Of a DNA stretch of 64,000 nucleotides, positions 45,851 through 59,920 are shown in pieces (the first letter of the stretch is position 1; each line of letters opens with the position of its first letter). This stretch comes from Sipunculus nudus. Its lineage: Eukaryota > Annelida > Sipuncula > Golfingiida > Sipunculidae. The translations under genes and the position numbers were made by a program. The notes under the pieces are model-generated. The model did not search any database. It worked only from the letters and a program-made list of their open reading frames with translations, and was not told where the DNA came from. Location of the stretch: the NCBI GenBank assembly GCA_026874595.1, contig CM049306.1, forward strand, positions 65,232,019-65,296,018, written 5' to 3'.

Positions 45851-48800
45851 TTTTCGAAAATCATGAGTTTTCCCCAAAAATGTGGACAAACGGACAGACA
45901 GAACATATTGTCGGTTTTCTATTAATGGAATGACTCTCAGGGACATTGCTGAGAATATGTGGCCCGTAGAATGACATATGAGACAAAAGAACAGGCAAGC
46001 AGACAAAGCTGACAACAAAAGACGAACAGACAGACATACTGACTTTGTGAGACAAGATTGACACCAGATGACATAACCTGGTGATTGAGAAGATTCAAAG
46101 GAAGAAAATGATTTATGTAATTTAGATTTATAGTTTTGGAGGTATGGCGAATTAATGATATACCTGGGAGGCTCGACTGTAGCGCCCTCTAGCAGACATG
46201 TTCCCAAGACGACAAATGCGTTTCGTATTATTAGTGTATGACAAGAGATGTCCCAGTTTCAAAAGGATTCCGTCAAAGCTGTGGCCTGTAGAATGCTATA
46301 TGTAAGGCGTAAGAACCAGCAAGCAGGCGACTTTGAGGATAACGGACAAACAGATGGACACACTGACAAAGTGACAGAAGATTGAAACCATATGCTTTAA
46401 TCAGGTTATGGAGAAGACTCAAAGGAAGAAAATAAGCGATAGCTTATGTAACTGAGGCTTTGGGTGTAGAGATATGGCCAATACAATGGTATGTGTGTGA
46501 GGGTCGTGTGCAGCGCCCACTAGTGGCCATATCAGGAAAATGAAAAATTCATTTTTAGAAATTAGTGTCAGACATAAGATGTAAAAGTTTCAAAAGGATT
46601 CCGTCAAAACTGTGGCCTATAGAATGCTATATGTGAGACGCAAGAACCAACAAGCAGGCGAATTTGAGGCATTGACAAACAGGCGAAAACACTGACAAAG
46701 TGATTCAAGATTGAGTCCACATGACTACTCCAGGTTATGGAGAAGACCCAAAGGAAGAAAAAAGCTACAGTTTATGTTACTGAGGTTTATAGTTTTGGAG
46801 ATATTGCCAAAGCATGATATGTTGGGAGAGGTTCGAGTTCAGCGCCCCCTAGCGGCCATATCCGGAAAATGAAAAATTTGTTTCGAGATATTAGTGTAAG
46901 ACTTAAGATGTTATAGTTTCAAAAGGATTCTTTCAAAACTGTGGCCTATAGAATGCTATATGTGAGAAGCAAGAGCAAGCAGGCGAATTTGAGGACAACT
47001 GACAAACAGACAGACACACTGACAAAGTGTCACAAAAGTTTGACCAGATGACTACACTAGGTTATGGAGAAGACCCAGAGGAAGAAATTAAGCTAAAGTT
47101 TATGTAATTGAGGCTTATAATTTTGGAGATATGGCCAAAATATGATATGTTCGGGAGGTTCGCATCCAGCGCCCCCTAGCGGCCCTATTCAAAAAATGAA
47201 AAAACAATTTCGAGATACTAGTGTAGGACTTATGATATGTCGGTTTCAAAAAGATTCCTGCAATAATGTGGCCTTTGGCGCAAGATGAATGAAATCTCGA
47301 AATATCTCTATTCACGAGATATTTTACGAGATACTGCAAGACTTGTAATAAAATCTTGTAGTACTAGTTGAATGCTTCTTGATGCAAAAAACTAGATCAC
47401 TCTAGCTTTAAAACTGACAAAGTTAGAAAAATAAGACCCCTTATTTTCGAATATCTCGACTTTTCCCCCAAAATTTGTAACCATGGTTACGGCAAATTTG
47501 AGTCAGCTACACACTAGATGACAGGCCTTGGAATGACGATTAAAATGAGCTATTGTTGAAGTAGATACGACTATTAGTCACAAAGATATGAAGAAAAAAC
47601 CGTTTTGAGAAGTTTTGATGACCTTGACCTTGACCTATATTGCCCAAAAACAATAGGCTTCTTGCATTTTTGATTTTACACAAACTGTGAAAGTTTGAAA
47701 GCGATGGGATCAAAATTGCGACCTGTAGAGACTGGACAGGCAAACAAACAAACTAGACGACCATTGATCGAACGCTTGCCGGAAATCGGAAGTGAAACAC
47801 AGACGGACAGACAGAACATATTGTCGGTTTTCTATTAATGGAATGACTCTCAGGGACATTGCTGAGAATATGTGGCCCGTTGAATGACATATGAAACAAA
47901 AGAACAGGCAAGCAGACAAAGCTGACAACAAAAGACGAACAGACAGACATAGTGACTTAGTGAGACAAGATTGACACCAGATGACATAACCTAGTGATTG
48001 AGAAGATTCAAAGGAAGAAAATGATTTATGTAATTTAGATTTATAGTTTTGGAGGTTTGGCGCATTAATGATATACTTGGGAGGCTCGACTGTAGCGCCC
48101 TCTAGCAGACATATTCCCAAGACGACAAATGCGTTTCGTATTATTAGTGTATGACATGAGATGTCCCAGTTTCAAAAGGATTCTGTCAAAGCTGTGGCCT
48201 GTAGAATGCTATATGTAAGGCGTAAGAACCAGCAAGCAGGCGACTTTGAGGATAACGGACAAACAGATGGACACACTGACAAAGTGACAGAAGATTGAAA
48301 CCAGATGCCTTAATCAGGTTATGGAGAAGACTCAAAGGAAGAAAATAAGCTATAGTTTATGTAACTGAGGCTTTGGGTGTAGAGATATGGCCAATACAAT
48401 GGTATGTGTGTGAGGGTCGTGTGCAGCGCCCACTAGTGGCCATATCCGGAAAAAGAAAATTTTTTTTTCTAGATATTAGTGTAAGACATAAGATGTAATA
48501 GTTTCAAAAGGATTCCGTCAAAACTGTGGCCTATAGAATGCTATATGTGAGACGCAAGAGCCAACAAGCAGGCGAATTTGAGGACAACTGACAAACAGAC
48601 GAAAACACTGACAAAGTGACTCAAGATTGAGTCCAGATGACTACTCCAGGTTATGGAGAAGACCCAAAGGAAGAAAAAAGCTACAGTTTATGTAACTGAG
48701 GTTTATAATTTTGGAGATATGGCCAAAATATGATATGTTCGGGAGGTTCGCATCCAGCGCCCCCTAGCGGCCCTATTCAAAAAATGAAAAAACAATTTCG

Positions 48801-49343
48801 AGATACTAGTGTAGGACTTATAATATGTCAGTTTCAAAAAGATTCCTGCAATAATGTGGCCTTTGGCGCAAGATGAATGAAATCTCGAAATATCTCTATT
48901 CACGAGAAATTTTACGAGATACTGCAAGACTTGTAATAAAATCTTGTAGTACTAGTTAAATGCCCCTTATGCAAAAAACTAGATCACTCTAGCTATAAAA
49001 CTGACAAAGTTACAAGAATTAGGCCTTTTATTTTCGAAAATCATGAGTTTTCCCCAAAAATGTGTAACCATAGAAACAGCAGATTTCAGCAACATATATA
49101 TCAGAAGAAAGGCCTTGGAATGCCGATTAAAATGAGCCATGTTTGAAGTGGCTATGACAAATAGTAATGGAGATATGAAGAAAAGAGCACTTTAGGAACT
49201 TTTGATGACCTTGACCTTGACCTTTGACCTATATTGCCCAAAAACAATAGGCTTCTTGCATTTTTGATTTTACACAAACTGTTAAAGTTTGAAAGCGATG
49301 GGATCAAAATTGCGACCTTTAGAGACTGGACAGACAAACAAAC
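45851..49343 (-). repeat. Higher-order array of long and ~330-bp modules, minus orientation
   Basis: A module with GATATGTTCGGGAGGTTCGC recurs at about 45550, 47146 and 48734, about 1.59 kb apart, and the block CGGACAGACAGAACATATTG recurs at 45891 and 47805. So blocks of five or so modules have been copied together with small indels. CTCF-like cores are near 46178, 46511, 46840, 47167, 48092, 48421 and 48756; GTAACCATGGTTAC near 47477; a decayed form near 49064; GACCTTGACCTTGACC near 47620 and 49207. Confidence 0.8.
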
Positions 49344-51102
49344 AGACTAGACGACCAGAGTTCGAACGCTTGCCGGAAGCGGAAATAAGAAATTCAAACT
49401 AGGAGACAACATACAGCAGGCAGGCAGTTTACATTTGGAACTGGTCAAATGAAGTACCCGAATAATGGCGTAAACAGAAGCACAATTTTGTGTAGTTATG
49501 CTGATTTTCAAAAGTCGCAGATGAGTAGACAGACAGACAGACAAGAAAAAACTCCATGTGAAGGCCATGTACTCCTGTCATAGAGAATGGAAAACAGTCT
49601 ATTAGAATAAAACTCCATATTTTGAATTTCAAGAATAAGAAGAATTTAATTGTAACGTATATTAGGTCACCATGGCAATGGAATAATATGAAAGAGTCCC
49701 CAGGAGGATAAACGCAATAAATCTAGTATCAGATGCTGCAATCAATGTTGTGACAGTGTGTGTAGTTTTGGAGATATGGCACAATAATGATTGCTGCAGC
49801 GCCATCTGGCGGCTTATTTCTAAACGGAAAAAAATAAGTTTCGAAATATTTTATTTTTTATTATAAATATTTAATGTATAATTAAAATTAAACCCCTGCC
49901 CCCCAACTGCTAAACCAGGGATCCGCCCATATTTTGACAAACGCATCTATAAAATCGGGGATCCGTCCCTGGTTTGAAAGATTTGCCAGTGGTTCCTGGC
50001 AACACAAGTGGCCCCACAAAGGGGACACAATGAAAATAACAGGTGTGTTCAATTCAAATTTAGCGGCTTTTGTCCTCTTTTCAATGCTGCTTTGTGAAAT
50101 TCATGGATGACCGTGCACGCCAACTTGCAACTGTAATGGCCTTGCTGGCACTTATCGGTCAACCCTGAAGCCACTTGTGCTCACGGCATTTGGATTTATC
50201 TTCATCATTTGATAAAAAACGAGGCCAGATTTGACGGGAATTGCTATATAATCACATTATATGAATGAGAGTGTCAGACGCTGTCACATGCTGAAAACTA
50301 TATGTCTGTAGTGTAAAAAATGACAGCATTATAGGCATTTTTTAAAATGGTCCTCTGTTTTCGTTTGACGACAAATGGTGCGAGATTTTACGAGATATTC
50401 ACTTGTGTCACTTTAATCTACTAAAAAATCCTAGAACAATAAAAACTAGACCCTTGTAGCATAAAAATAGCCGAGATACAGATACTTCTTTAAAATCTCG
50501 AATTTCTCGTTTGGTGGGAGATGATGCGAGATTGGGCGAGATTTGCAATTCCTTCATATTAAGCTCCAAAAAAGCTACCAAATGCTGAAAACAACTGCTC
50601 TTTAGCTTAAAAGGTGGTCAGGTTATAAGCATTTCGTGAAATCTCGTAATTTCTCGTTTGACGAAAAACCGAGCGAGATTTGACGAGATTTGCAACTGAA
50701 TGACTTAGAACAAAGGGAATGCTGCCTTATGCAAAAAATTAGACCCTTGTAGCATAAATATTAACAGAGATAAAAGCCAAAAACCTCATGTTTTCCGATG
50801 GTCAAGTTTTACCCCAAAATTTGGTAACCATGGTTACCGCAGCACAGGGCTATATATACGAAGGAATAAGGCGATGATACTAGTTTTAGATGCGACAAGA
50901 AAAATTGTTATATGCTTAATATTTTTTTAGATATTGCAGAAAAATGATAAGTTGTAGTGTTTCCAGTACCACGCTCCCTGGTGGCTTTTTTCGAAAAATG
51001 AAAAAGCAAGTTCGAGATAATACAGAAAAACAGAAAATATGTCACTTTCAGAACCTTAGCTGTAAAACTGCAACCTCTAAATCGTATTTTATGAAATCTC
51101 GA
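49344..51102. repeat. GCGCCATCTGGCGGC, short-ORF and CTCG modules
   Basis: Same order as 42.6-44.4 kb but with only one GCGCCATCTGGCGGC unit (near 49797) and an extra CTCG block (about 50490-50640). The short ORF at about 50028 is broken by TGA in GGATGACCG. GGTAACCATGGTTACC lies near 50825 and the CTCF-like core (ACCACGCTCCCTGGTGG) near 50969. Confidence 0.8.
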
Positions 51103-53396
51103 AAAGTCTCATTTGACGACAAATGGCACGAGATTTTGCGAGACTTCTATTAATTTTCCATAGAGCATATTAAATGCTACACAATGCAAAAAACTAGACC
51201 TCTCTAACTTAAAAAATGAGAAATTTGGAGGGAAATTTTCGAATTTTCTGATTTCCCCCCATAATACGTTACCATGGTAACCATTGACCGGAAAAATTTG
51301 CTAGCACTTGGAATGCTAACATAAAGAGGAATAAAATGAGCTACAGTTTATGCGGCTACGATTATTATTGACGAAGATATGAAGAAAATAAAAATTTAAG
51401 GTTTTTTGGTGACAATGACCTTGACCTTTGACCGATCATGACCAAAAACAATAGGCTCCGAGGAGAACCGATCTTACACTATATCTATAAGTTTCAGAGC
51501 GATTGGTGAAAAATTGTGGCCTGTAGAGCACAGACAGACAGACAGACAAACAAACAAACAGACAAACAGACTAGACGACCAGAGGTCGAACACTTGCCGG
51601 AAGCGGAAATAAGAAAGTCAGACTAGGAGAAACATTCAGCAGGCAGTTTACATTTGGAACTAGTCAAATGAAGTACCCGAATAATGGCGTAAACAGAAGC
51701 ACAATTTTGTGTGGTTATGCTGATTTTTAAAAGTCGCAAAAGAGTAGAAAGACAAACAGACAGACAGACGGGAAAAAAACTCCATGTGAAGGCCATGTAC
51801 TCCTGTCATGGAGAATGGAAAACAGTCTATTAGAATAAAACTCCATATTTTGAATTTCAAGAATAAGAAGAATTTAATTGTAACGTATATTAGGTCACCA
51901 AGGTAATGGAAGAATATGACAGAGTCCCCACGAGAGTAATCGTATTAAATCTAGCTTCAGATGCTGCAATCAATGTTGTGACACTGTCTATAGTTTTGGA
52001 GATATGGCACAATAATGATTGCTGCAGCGCCATCTGGCGGCTATTTTCTAAAAGGAAAAAAAATAAGTTCCCTGATATTTTTTTTATTATATATATTTGA
52101 TGTATAATTAATCTAACCCGTGCAGAATGTGACAGAGTCCCCAGATGGATAAACGCAATAAATCTAGTATCAGATGCTGCAATCAATGTTGTGACAGTGT
52201 GTATAGTTTTGGTGATATGGCACAATAATGATTGCTGCAGCGCCATCTGGCGGCTTATTTCTAAACGGAAAAAAATAAGTTTCGAAATATTTTATTTTTT
52301 ATTATAAATATTAAATGTATAATTAAAATTAAACCCCTGCCCCCCAACTGCTAAACCAGGGATCCGCCCCTATTTTGACACACCCAACTACAAAATCTGG
52401 GATCCGTCCCTGGTTTGAAAGATTTGCCAGTGGTTCCTGGCAACACAAGTGGCCGCACAAGGGGACACAATGAAAATAACAGGTGTGTTCAATTCAAATT
52501 TAGCGGCTTTTGTCCTCTGTTCAATGCTGCTTTGTGAAATTCATGGACGACCGCGCACGCAAACTTGCAACTGTAATGGCCTTGCCGGCACTTACCGGTC
52601 AACCCTGAAGCCACTTGTGCTCACGGCAATTGGATTTATCTTCATCATTTGATAAAAAACGAGGCGAGATTTGACGGGAATTGCTATATAATCACATTAT
52701 ATGACTGAGAGTGTCAGACGCTGTCACATGCTGAAAACTATATGTCTGTAGTGTAAAAAATGACAGCATTATAGGCATTTGTTTAAATGGTCCTCTGATT
52801 TCGTTTGACGACAAATGGTGCGAGATTTGACGAGATATTCACTTGTGTCACTTTAATCTCCTAAAAAATCCTAGAACAATAAAAACTGGACCCTTGTAGC
52901 ATTAAAATAGCCGAGATACAGATATTTGTTTAAAATCTCGTAATTTTTCGTTTGACGATAAACTGAGCGAGATTTGACGAGATTTGCAATTGAATGACTT
53001 AGAACAAAGGGAATGCTGCCTTATGCAAAAAACTTCACCCTTGTAGCATAAATATTAACAGAGATAAAAACCAAAAACATCATGTTTTCAGATTGTCAAG
53101 TTTTACCCTAAAATTTGGTAACCATGGTAACGGCGGCACAAGCCTATATGTACAAAGGAATAAGGCAATGATCCTAGTTTAAGATGCGACAAAAAAATTT
53201 GTTATATGCTTAATATTTTTTTAGATATTGCGGAAAAATGAAAAGTTGTAGTGTTCCCGGTACCACGCCCCCTGGTGGCTATTTTCGAAAAATGAAAAAA
53301 TAAGTTCGAGATAATACAGAATAACAGAAAATAAGTCACTTTCAGAACCTTAGCTGTAAAACTGCAACCTCTAAATCGTATTTAATGAAACCTTGA
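51103..53396. repeat. 2294-bp tandem duplication, copy 1
   Basis: Spans the end of a CTCG module, a long module with GACCTTGACCTTTGACCGAT, a junction hairpin, two GCGCCATCTGGCGGC units, the short-ORF module and most of a CTCG module. The left breakpoint is near GAAAAGTCTCATTTGACG, because sequence upstream (51061-51100) differs from its counterpart while all that follows matches. Confidence 0.85.
51268..51281. promoter_or_regulatory. Perfect X-box-like palindrome GTTACCATGGTAAC
   Basis: A perfect 14-base palindrome fitting the RFX X-box form GTTRCCATGGYAAC. Identical sites lie at 53562-53575, 55858-55871, 58710-58723 and 62871-62884. Binding is not shown. Confidence 0.45.
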
Positions 53397-55690
53397 AAAG
53401 TCTCATTTGACGACAAATGGCACGAGATTTTGCGAGACTTCTATTAATTTTCCATAGAGCATATTAAATGCTACACAATGCAAAAAACTAGACCTCTCTA
53501 ACTTAAAAAATGAGAAATTTGGAGGGAAATTTTCGAATTTTCTGATTTCCCCCCATAATACGTTACCATGGTAACCATTGACCGGAAAAATTTGCTAGCA
53601 CTTGGAATGCTAACATAAAGAGGAATAAAATGAGCTACAGATTATGCGGCTACGATTATTATTGACGAAGATATGAAGAAAATAAAAATTTAAGGTTTTT
53701 TGGTGACAATGACCTTGACCTTTGACCGATCATGACCAAAAACAATAGGCTCCGAGGAGAACCGATCTTACACTATATCTATAAGTTTCAGAGCGATTGG
53801 TGAAAAATTGTGGCCTGTAGAGCACAGACAGACAGACAGACAAACAAACAAACAGACAAACAGACTAGACGACCAGAGGTCGAACACTTGCCGGAAGCGG
53901 AAATAAGAAAGTCAGACTAGGAGAAACATTCAGCAGGCAGTTTACATTTGGAACTAGTCAAATGAAGTACCCGAATAATGGCGTAAACAGAAGCACAATT
54001 TTGTGTGGTTATGCTGATTTTTAAAAGTCGCAAAAGAGTAGAAAGACAAACAGACAGACAGACGGGAAAAAAACTCCATGTGAAGGCCATGTACTCCTGT
54101 CATGGAGAATGGAAAACAGTCTATTAGAATAAAACTCCATATTTTGAATTTCAAGAATAAGAAGAATTTAATTGTAACGTATATTAGGTCACCAAGGTAA
54201 TGGAAGAATATGACAGAGTCCCCACGAGAGTAATCGTATTAAATCTAGCTTCAGATGCTGCAATCAATGTTGTGACACTGTCTATAGTTTTGGAGATATG
54301 GCACAATAATGATTGCTGCAGCGCCATCTGGCGGCTATTTTCTAAAAGGAAAAAAAATAAGTTCCCTGATATTTTTTTTATTATATATATTTGATGTATA
54401 ATTAATCTAACCCGTGCAGAATGTGACAGAGTCCCCAGATGGATAAACGCAATAAATCTAGTATCAGATGCTGCAATCAATGTTGTGACAGTGTGTATAG
54501 TTTTGGTGATATGGCACAATAATGATTGCTGCAGCGCCATCTGGCGGCTTATTTCTAAACGGAAAAAAATAAGTTTCGAAATATTTTATTTTTTATTATA
54601 AATATTAAATGTATAATTAAAATTAAACCCCTGCCCCCCAACTGCTAAACCAGGGATCCGCCCCTATTTTGACACACCCAACTACAAAATCTGGGATCCG
54701 TCCCTGGTTTGAAAGATTTGCCAGTGGTTCCTGGCAACACAAGTGGCCGCACAAGGGGACACAATGAAAATAACAGGTGTGTTCAATTCAAATTTAGCGG
54801 CTTTTGTCCTCTGTTCAATGCTGCTTTGTGAAATTCATGGACGACCGCGCACGCAAACTTGCAACTGTAATGGCCTTGCCGGCACTTACCGGTCAACCCT
54901 GAAGCCACTTGTGCTCCCGGCAATTGGATTTATCTTCATCATTTGATAAAAAACGAGGCGAGATTTGACGGGAATTGCTATATAATCACATTATATGACT
55001 GAGAGTGTCAGACGCTGTCACATGCTGAAAACTATATGTCTGTAGTGTAAAAAATGACAGCATTATAGGCATTTGTTTAAATGGTCCTCTGATTTCGTTT
55101 GACGACAAATGGTGCGAGATTTGACGAGATATTCACTTGTGTCACTTTAATCTCCTAAAAAATCCTAGAACAATAAAAACTAGACCCTTGTAGCATTAAA
55201 ATAGCCGAGATACAGATATTTGTTTAAAATCTCGTAATTTTTCGTTTGACGATAAACTGAGCGAGATTTGACGAGATTTGCAATTGAATGACTTAGAACA
55301 AAGGGAATGCTGCCTTATGCAAAAAACTTCACCCTTGTAGCATAAATATTAACAGAGATAAAAACCAAAAACATCATGTTTTCAGATTGTCAAGTTTTAC
55401 CCTAAAATTTGGTAACCATGGTAACGGCGGCACAAGCCTATATGTACAAAGGAATAAGGCAATGATCCTAGTTTAAGATGCGACAAAAAAATTTGTTATA
55501 TGCTTAATATTTTTTTAGATATTGCGGAAAAATGAAAAGTTGTAGTGTTCCCGGTACCACGCCCCCTTGTGGCTATTTTCGAAAAATGAAAAAATAAGTT
55601 CGAGATAATACAGAATAACAGAAAATAAGTCACTTTCAGAACCTTAGCTGTAAAACTGCAACCTCTAAATCGTATTTAATGAAATCTTGA
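53397..55690. repeat. 2294-bp tandem duplication, copy 2
   Basis: Nearly identical to copy 1; I see only a handful of changes, such as A for G near 55187, C for A in the short ORF near 54916, T for G in the CTCF-like core near 55566 and A for T near 53644. Divergence returns after about 55700, where the third copy of the start has ACTTCCATTAA instead of ACTTCTATTAA. Confidence 0.85.
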
Positions 55691-58085
55691 AAAGTCTCAT
55701 TTGACGACAAATGGCACGAGATTTTGCGAGACTTCCATTAATTTTCCATAGAGCATATTAAATGCTACACAATGCAAAAAACTAGACCTCTCTAACTGAA
55801 AAAATGAGAAATTTGGAGTGAAATTTTCGAATTTTCTGATTTTCCCCAAAAAAAAACGTTACCATGGTAACCATTGACCGGAAAAATTTGCTAGCACTTG
55901 GAAAGCTAACATAAAGAGGAATAAAATGAGCTACAGATTATGCGGCTACGATTATTATTGACGAAGATATAAAGAAAATAAAAATTTTAGGTTTTTCGGT
56001 GACACTGACCTTGACCTTTGACCGACCATGACAAAAAACAATAGGCTCCGAGGAGAACTGATCTTACACTATATCTATAAGTTTCAGAGCGATTGGTGAA
56101 AAATTGTGGCCTGTAGAGCACAGACAGACAGACAAACAGACAAACAGACAAACTAGACGACCATAGGTCGAACGCTTGCCGGAAATCGGAAGTGAAACAC
56201 AGACGGACAGACAGAACATATTGTCGGTTTTCTATTAATGGAATGACTCTCAGGGACATTGCTGAGAATATGTGGCCCGTAGAATGACATATGAGTCAAA
56301 AGAACAGGCAAGCAGACAAAGCTGACAACAAAAGACGAACAGACAGACATACTGACTTTGTGAGACAAGATTGACACCAGATGACATAACCTGGTGATTG
56401 AGAAGATTCAAAGGAAGAAAATAATTTATGTAATTTAGATTTATAGTTTTGGAGGTATGGCGAATTAATGATATACTTGGGAGGCTGGACTGTAGCGCCC
56501 TCTAGCAGACATATTCCGAAGACGACAAATGCGTTTCGTATTATTAGTGTATGACATGAGATGTCCCAGTTTCAAAAGGATTCCGTCAAAGCTGTGGCCT
56601 GTAGAATGCTATATGTAAGGCGTAAGAACCAACAAGCAGGCGACTTTGAGGATAACGGACAAACAGATGGACACATTGACAAAGTGACAGAAGATTGAAA
56701 CCATATGCCTTAATCAGGTTATGGAGAAGACTCAAAGGAAGAAAATAAGCTATAGCTTATGTAACTGAGGCTTTGGGTGTAGAGATATGGCCAATACAAT
56801 GGTATGTGTGTGAGGGTCATGTGCAGCGCCCACTAGTGGCCATATCAGGAAAATGAAAAATTGATTTCGAGATATTAGTGTAAGACTTAAGATGTTATAG
56901 TTTCAAAAGGATTCTTTCAAAACTGTGGCCTATAGAATGCTATATGTGAGACGCAAGAACCAACAAGCAGGCGAATTTGAGGACAACTGACAAACAGACG
57001 AAAACACTGACAAAGTGATTCAAGATTGAGTCCAGATGACTACTCCAGGTTATGGAGAAGACCCAAAGGAAGAAAAAAGCTACAGTTTATGTTACCGAGG
57101 TTTATAGTTTTGGAGATATTGCCAAAGCATAATATGTTGGGAGAGGTTCGAGTTCAGCGCCCCCTAGCGGCCATATCCGGAAAATGAAAAATTGTTTTCG
57201 AGATATTAGTGTAAGACTTAAGATGTTATAGTTTCAAAAGGATTCTTTCAAAACAGTGGCCTGTAGAATGCTATATGTGAGACGCAAGAGCAAGCAGGTG
57301 AATTTGAGGACAACTGACAAACAGACAGACACACTGACAAAGTGTCACAAAAGTGTGACCAGATGACTACACTAGGTTATGGAGAAGACTCAGAGGAAGA
57401 AAATAAGCTATAGTTTATGTAATTGAGGCTTTTAATTTTGGAGATATGGCCAAAATATGATATGTTCGGGAGGTTCGCATCCAGCGCCCCCTAGCGGCCC
57501 TATTCAAAAAATGAAAAAATCATTTCTAGATATTAGTGTAGGACTTATGATATGTCAGTTTCAAAATGATTCCTGCAATAATGTGGCCTTTGGCGCAAGA
57601 TGAATGAAATCTCGAAATATCTCTATTCACGAGATATTTTACGAGATACTGCAAGACTTGTAATAAAATCTTGTAATACTAGTTGAATGCTACGTGATGC
57701 AAAAAACTAGATCACTCTAGCTTTAAAACTGACAAAGTTAGAAAAATAAGACCCCTTATTTACGAATATCATGACTTTTCCCCCAAAATTTGTAACCATG
57801 GTTACGGCAAATTTGAGCCAGCTACACACCAGATGACAGGCCTTGGAATGACGATTAAAATGAGCTATTGTTGAAGTAGATACGACTATTAGTCACAAAG
57901 ATATGAAGAAAAAACCGTTTTGAGAAGTTTTGATGACCTTGACCTTGACCTTTGACCTATTTTGACCAAAAACAATAGGGCACCTGGAAATTTAATTCTC
58001 CATAATCTCTGAAAATTTCAAGGTGATTGTGGCAAAATTGTGGCCAGGAGAGTGCAGACAAACAAACAAAAAGACAGACAAACAG
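55691..58085 (-). repeat. Long module and ~330-bp modules, minus orientation
   Basis: Starts like the duplication unit but leaves it at the junction hairpin near 56153, joining the CGGACAGACAGAACATATTG block. CTCF-like cores lie near 56491, 56823, 57154 and 57480, GTAACCATGGTTAC near 57791, and GACCTTGACCTTGACC near 57936. It ends at the next junction hairpin (58087). Confidence 0.85.
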
Positions 58086-58640
58086 ACTAGACGACCAGAG
58101 GTCGAACGCTTGCCGGAAGCGGAAATAAGAAAGTCAAACTAGTAGACAACATACAGCAGACAGTCAGGTTACATTTGGAACTGGTCAAATGAATTACCCC
58201 AATTATGGCGGAAACAGAAGCACAATTTTGTGTGGTTATGCTGATTTTCAAAAGTCGCAGATGAGTAGACAGACAAACAGACAGGCAGACGGGAAAAAAA
58301 AACTCCATGTGAAGGCCATGTACTCCTGTCATGGAGAATAGAAAACAGTCTATTAGAATAAAACTCCATATTTTGAATTTCAAGAAAAAGAAGAATATAA
58401 TTGTAACGTATATTAAGTCACCATTGTAATTGAAGAATATGACAGTGTCCCCACGAGGATAAACGCATTAATCTAGTTTCAGATGCTGCAATGAATGTTG
58501 TGACACTGTTTATGGTTTTAAAGATAACACATTATGGCACAATAATGATTGCTTCAGCCTCATCTAGCGGCTATTTTCTAAAAGGAAAAAAATAAGTTCC
58601 CAGATATTTTTTTTATTATATGTATTTGATGTATAATTAT
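58086..58640 (-). repeat. GCGCCATCTGGCGGC module with decayed core
   Basis: Same order as at 42.6 kb; the core has drifted to TTCAGCCTCATCTAGCGG (about 58552) after a small insertion in the usual GGAGATATGGCAC word. It stops at CCCCTGCAGAATATGAC, where an inverted segment begins. Confidence 0.8.
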
Positions 58641-59577
58641 ATTTAACCCCTGCAGAATATGACTCTTTATGTTAGCTTTCCAAGTGCTAGCAAATTTTTC
58701 CGGTCAATGGTTACCATGGTAACGTATTTTTGGGGGGAAATCAGAAAATTCGAAAAATTCCCTCCAAATTTCTCATTTTTTAAGTTAGAGAGGTTTAGTT
58801 TTTTGCATTGTGTAGCATTTGATATGCTCTATGGAAAATTAATAGAAGTCTCGCAAAATCTCGTGCCATTTGTCGTCAAATGAGACTTTTCGAGATTTCA
58901 TTAAATACGATTTAGAGGTGGCACTTTTACAGCTAAGGTTCTGAAAGTGACATATTTTCTGTTTTTCTGTATTATCTCGAACTTGTTTTTTTCATTTTTC
59001 GAAAAAAGCCACCAGGGGGCGTGGTACAGGAAACACTACAACTTTTCATTTTTCCGCAATATCTAAAAAAATATTAAGCATATAACATTTTTTTTTGTCG
59101 CATCCTAAACTAGGATCATTGGCTTATTCCTTTGTACATATAGGCTTGTGCCGCTTGTTACCAAATCTTAGGGTTAAATTTGACAATCTGAAAACATGAT
59201 GTTTTTGGCTTTTATTTCTGTTAATATTTATGCTACAAGGGTGAAGTTTTTTGTATAAGGCAGCATTCTCTTGGTTCCGTTTATCGTCAAACGAGAAATT
59301 ACGAGATTTTAAACAAATATCTGTATCTCAGCTATTTTAATGCTACAAGGGTCTAGTTTTTATTGTTCTAGGATTTTTTAGTAGATCAAAGTGACACAAG
59401 TGAATATCTCGTCAAATCTCGCACCATTTGTCGTCAAACGAGAACAGAGGATCATTTAAACAAATGCCTATAATGCTGTCATTTCTTACACTACAGACAT
59501 ATAGTTTTCAGCATGTGACAGCGTCTGACACTCTCAGTCATATAATGTGATTATATAGCAATTCCCGTCAAATCTCG
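58641..59577 (+). repeat. CTCG module in inverted orientation
   Basis: The order of words is the exact reverse complement of 52.67-53.63 kb, from TTATGTTAGCTTTCCAAGTG to AATTCCCGTCAAATCTCGCC. It contains GTTACCATGGTAAC (58710-58723) and a plus-strand CTCF-like core CCACCAGGGGGCGTGG (59009-59024). The modules on both sides keep the usual orientation, and both junctions lie beside TGTATAATTA...TTAACCCCTGC. Confidence 0.85.
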
Positions 59578-59920
59578 CCTGTATAATTAAAATTTAACCC
59601 CTGCCCCCAAACTGCTAAACCATGGATCCGCCCATATTTTGACACACCCAACTTCAAAATCGGGGATCCGTCCCTGGTTTGAAAGATTTGCCAGTGGTAA
59701 CTGGTAACACAAGTAGCCGCACAAGGGGACACAATGAAAATAACAGGTGTGTTCAATTCAAATGTAGCGGCTTTTGTCCTCTATTCAATGCTGCTTTGTG
59801 AAATTCATGGACGACCGCCCACGCCAACTTGCAACTGTAATGGCCTTGCCGGCACTTACCGGTCAACCCTGAAGCCACTTCTGCTCACGGCAATTGGATA
59901 TATCTTCATCATTTGATAAA
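59578..59920 (+). repeat. Short-ORF module interrupted by an insertion
   Basis: Carries the 60-codon frame at 59734-59916. Immediately after its stop the host sequence TTTGATAAAAAACGAGG is split by the hairpin-ended element. Confidence 0.8.

Noticed and set aside
43420-59916. Recurring 60-67 codon frame with signal-peptide-like start as a small secreted protein family
   Set aside because: One copy has an in-frame stop, the oldest copy is scrambled, and differences between intact copies are replacement changes without an excess of silent ones. A dN/dS test over genomic copies would decide.
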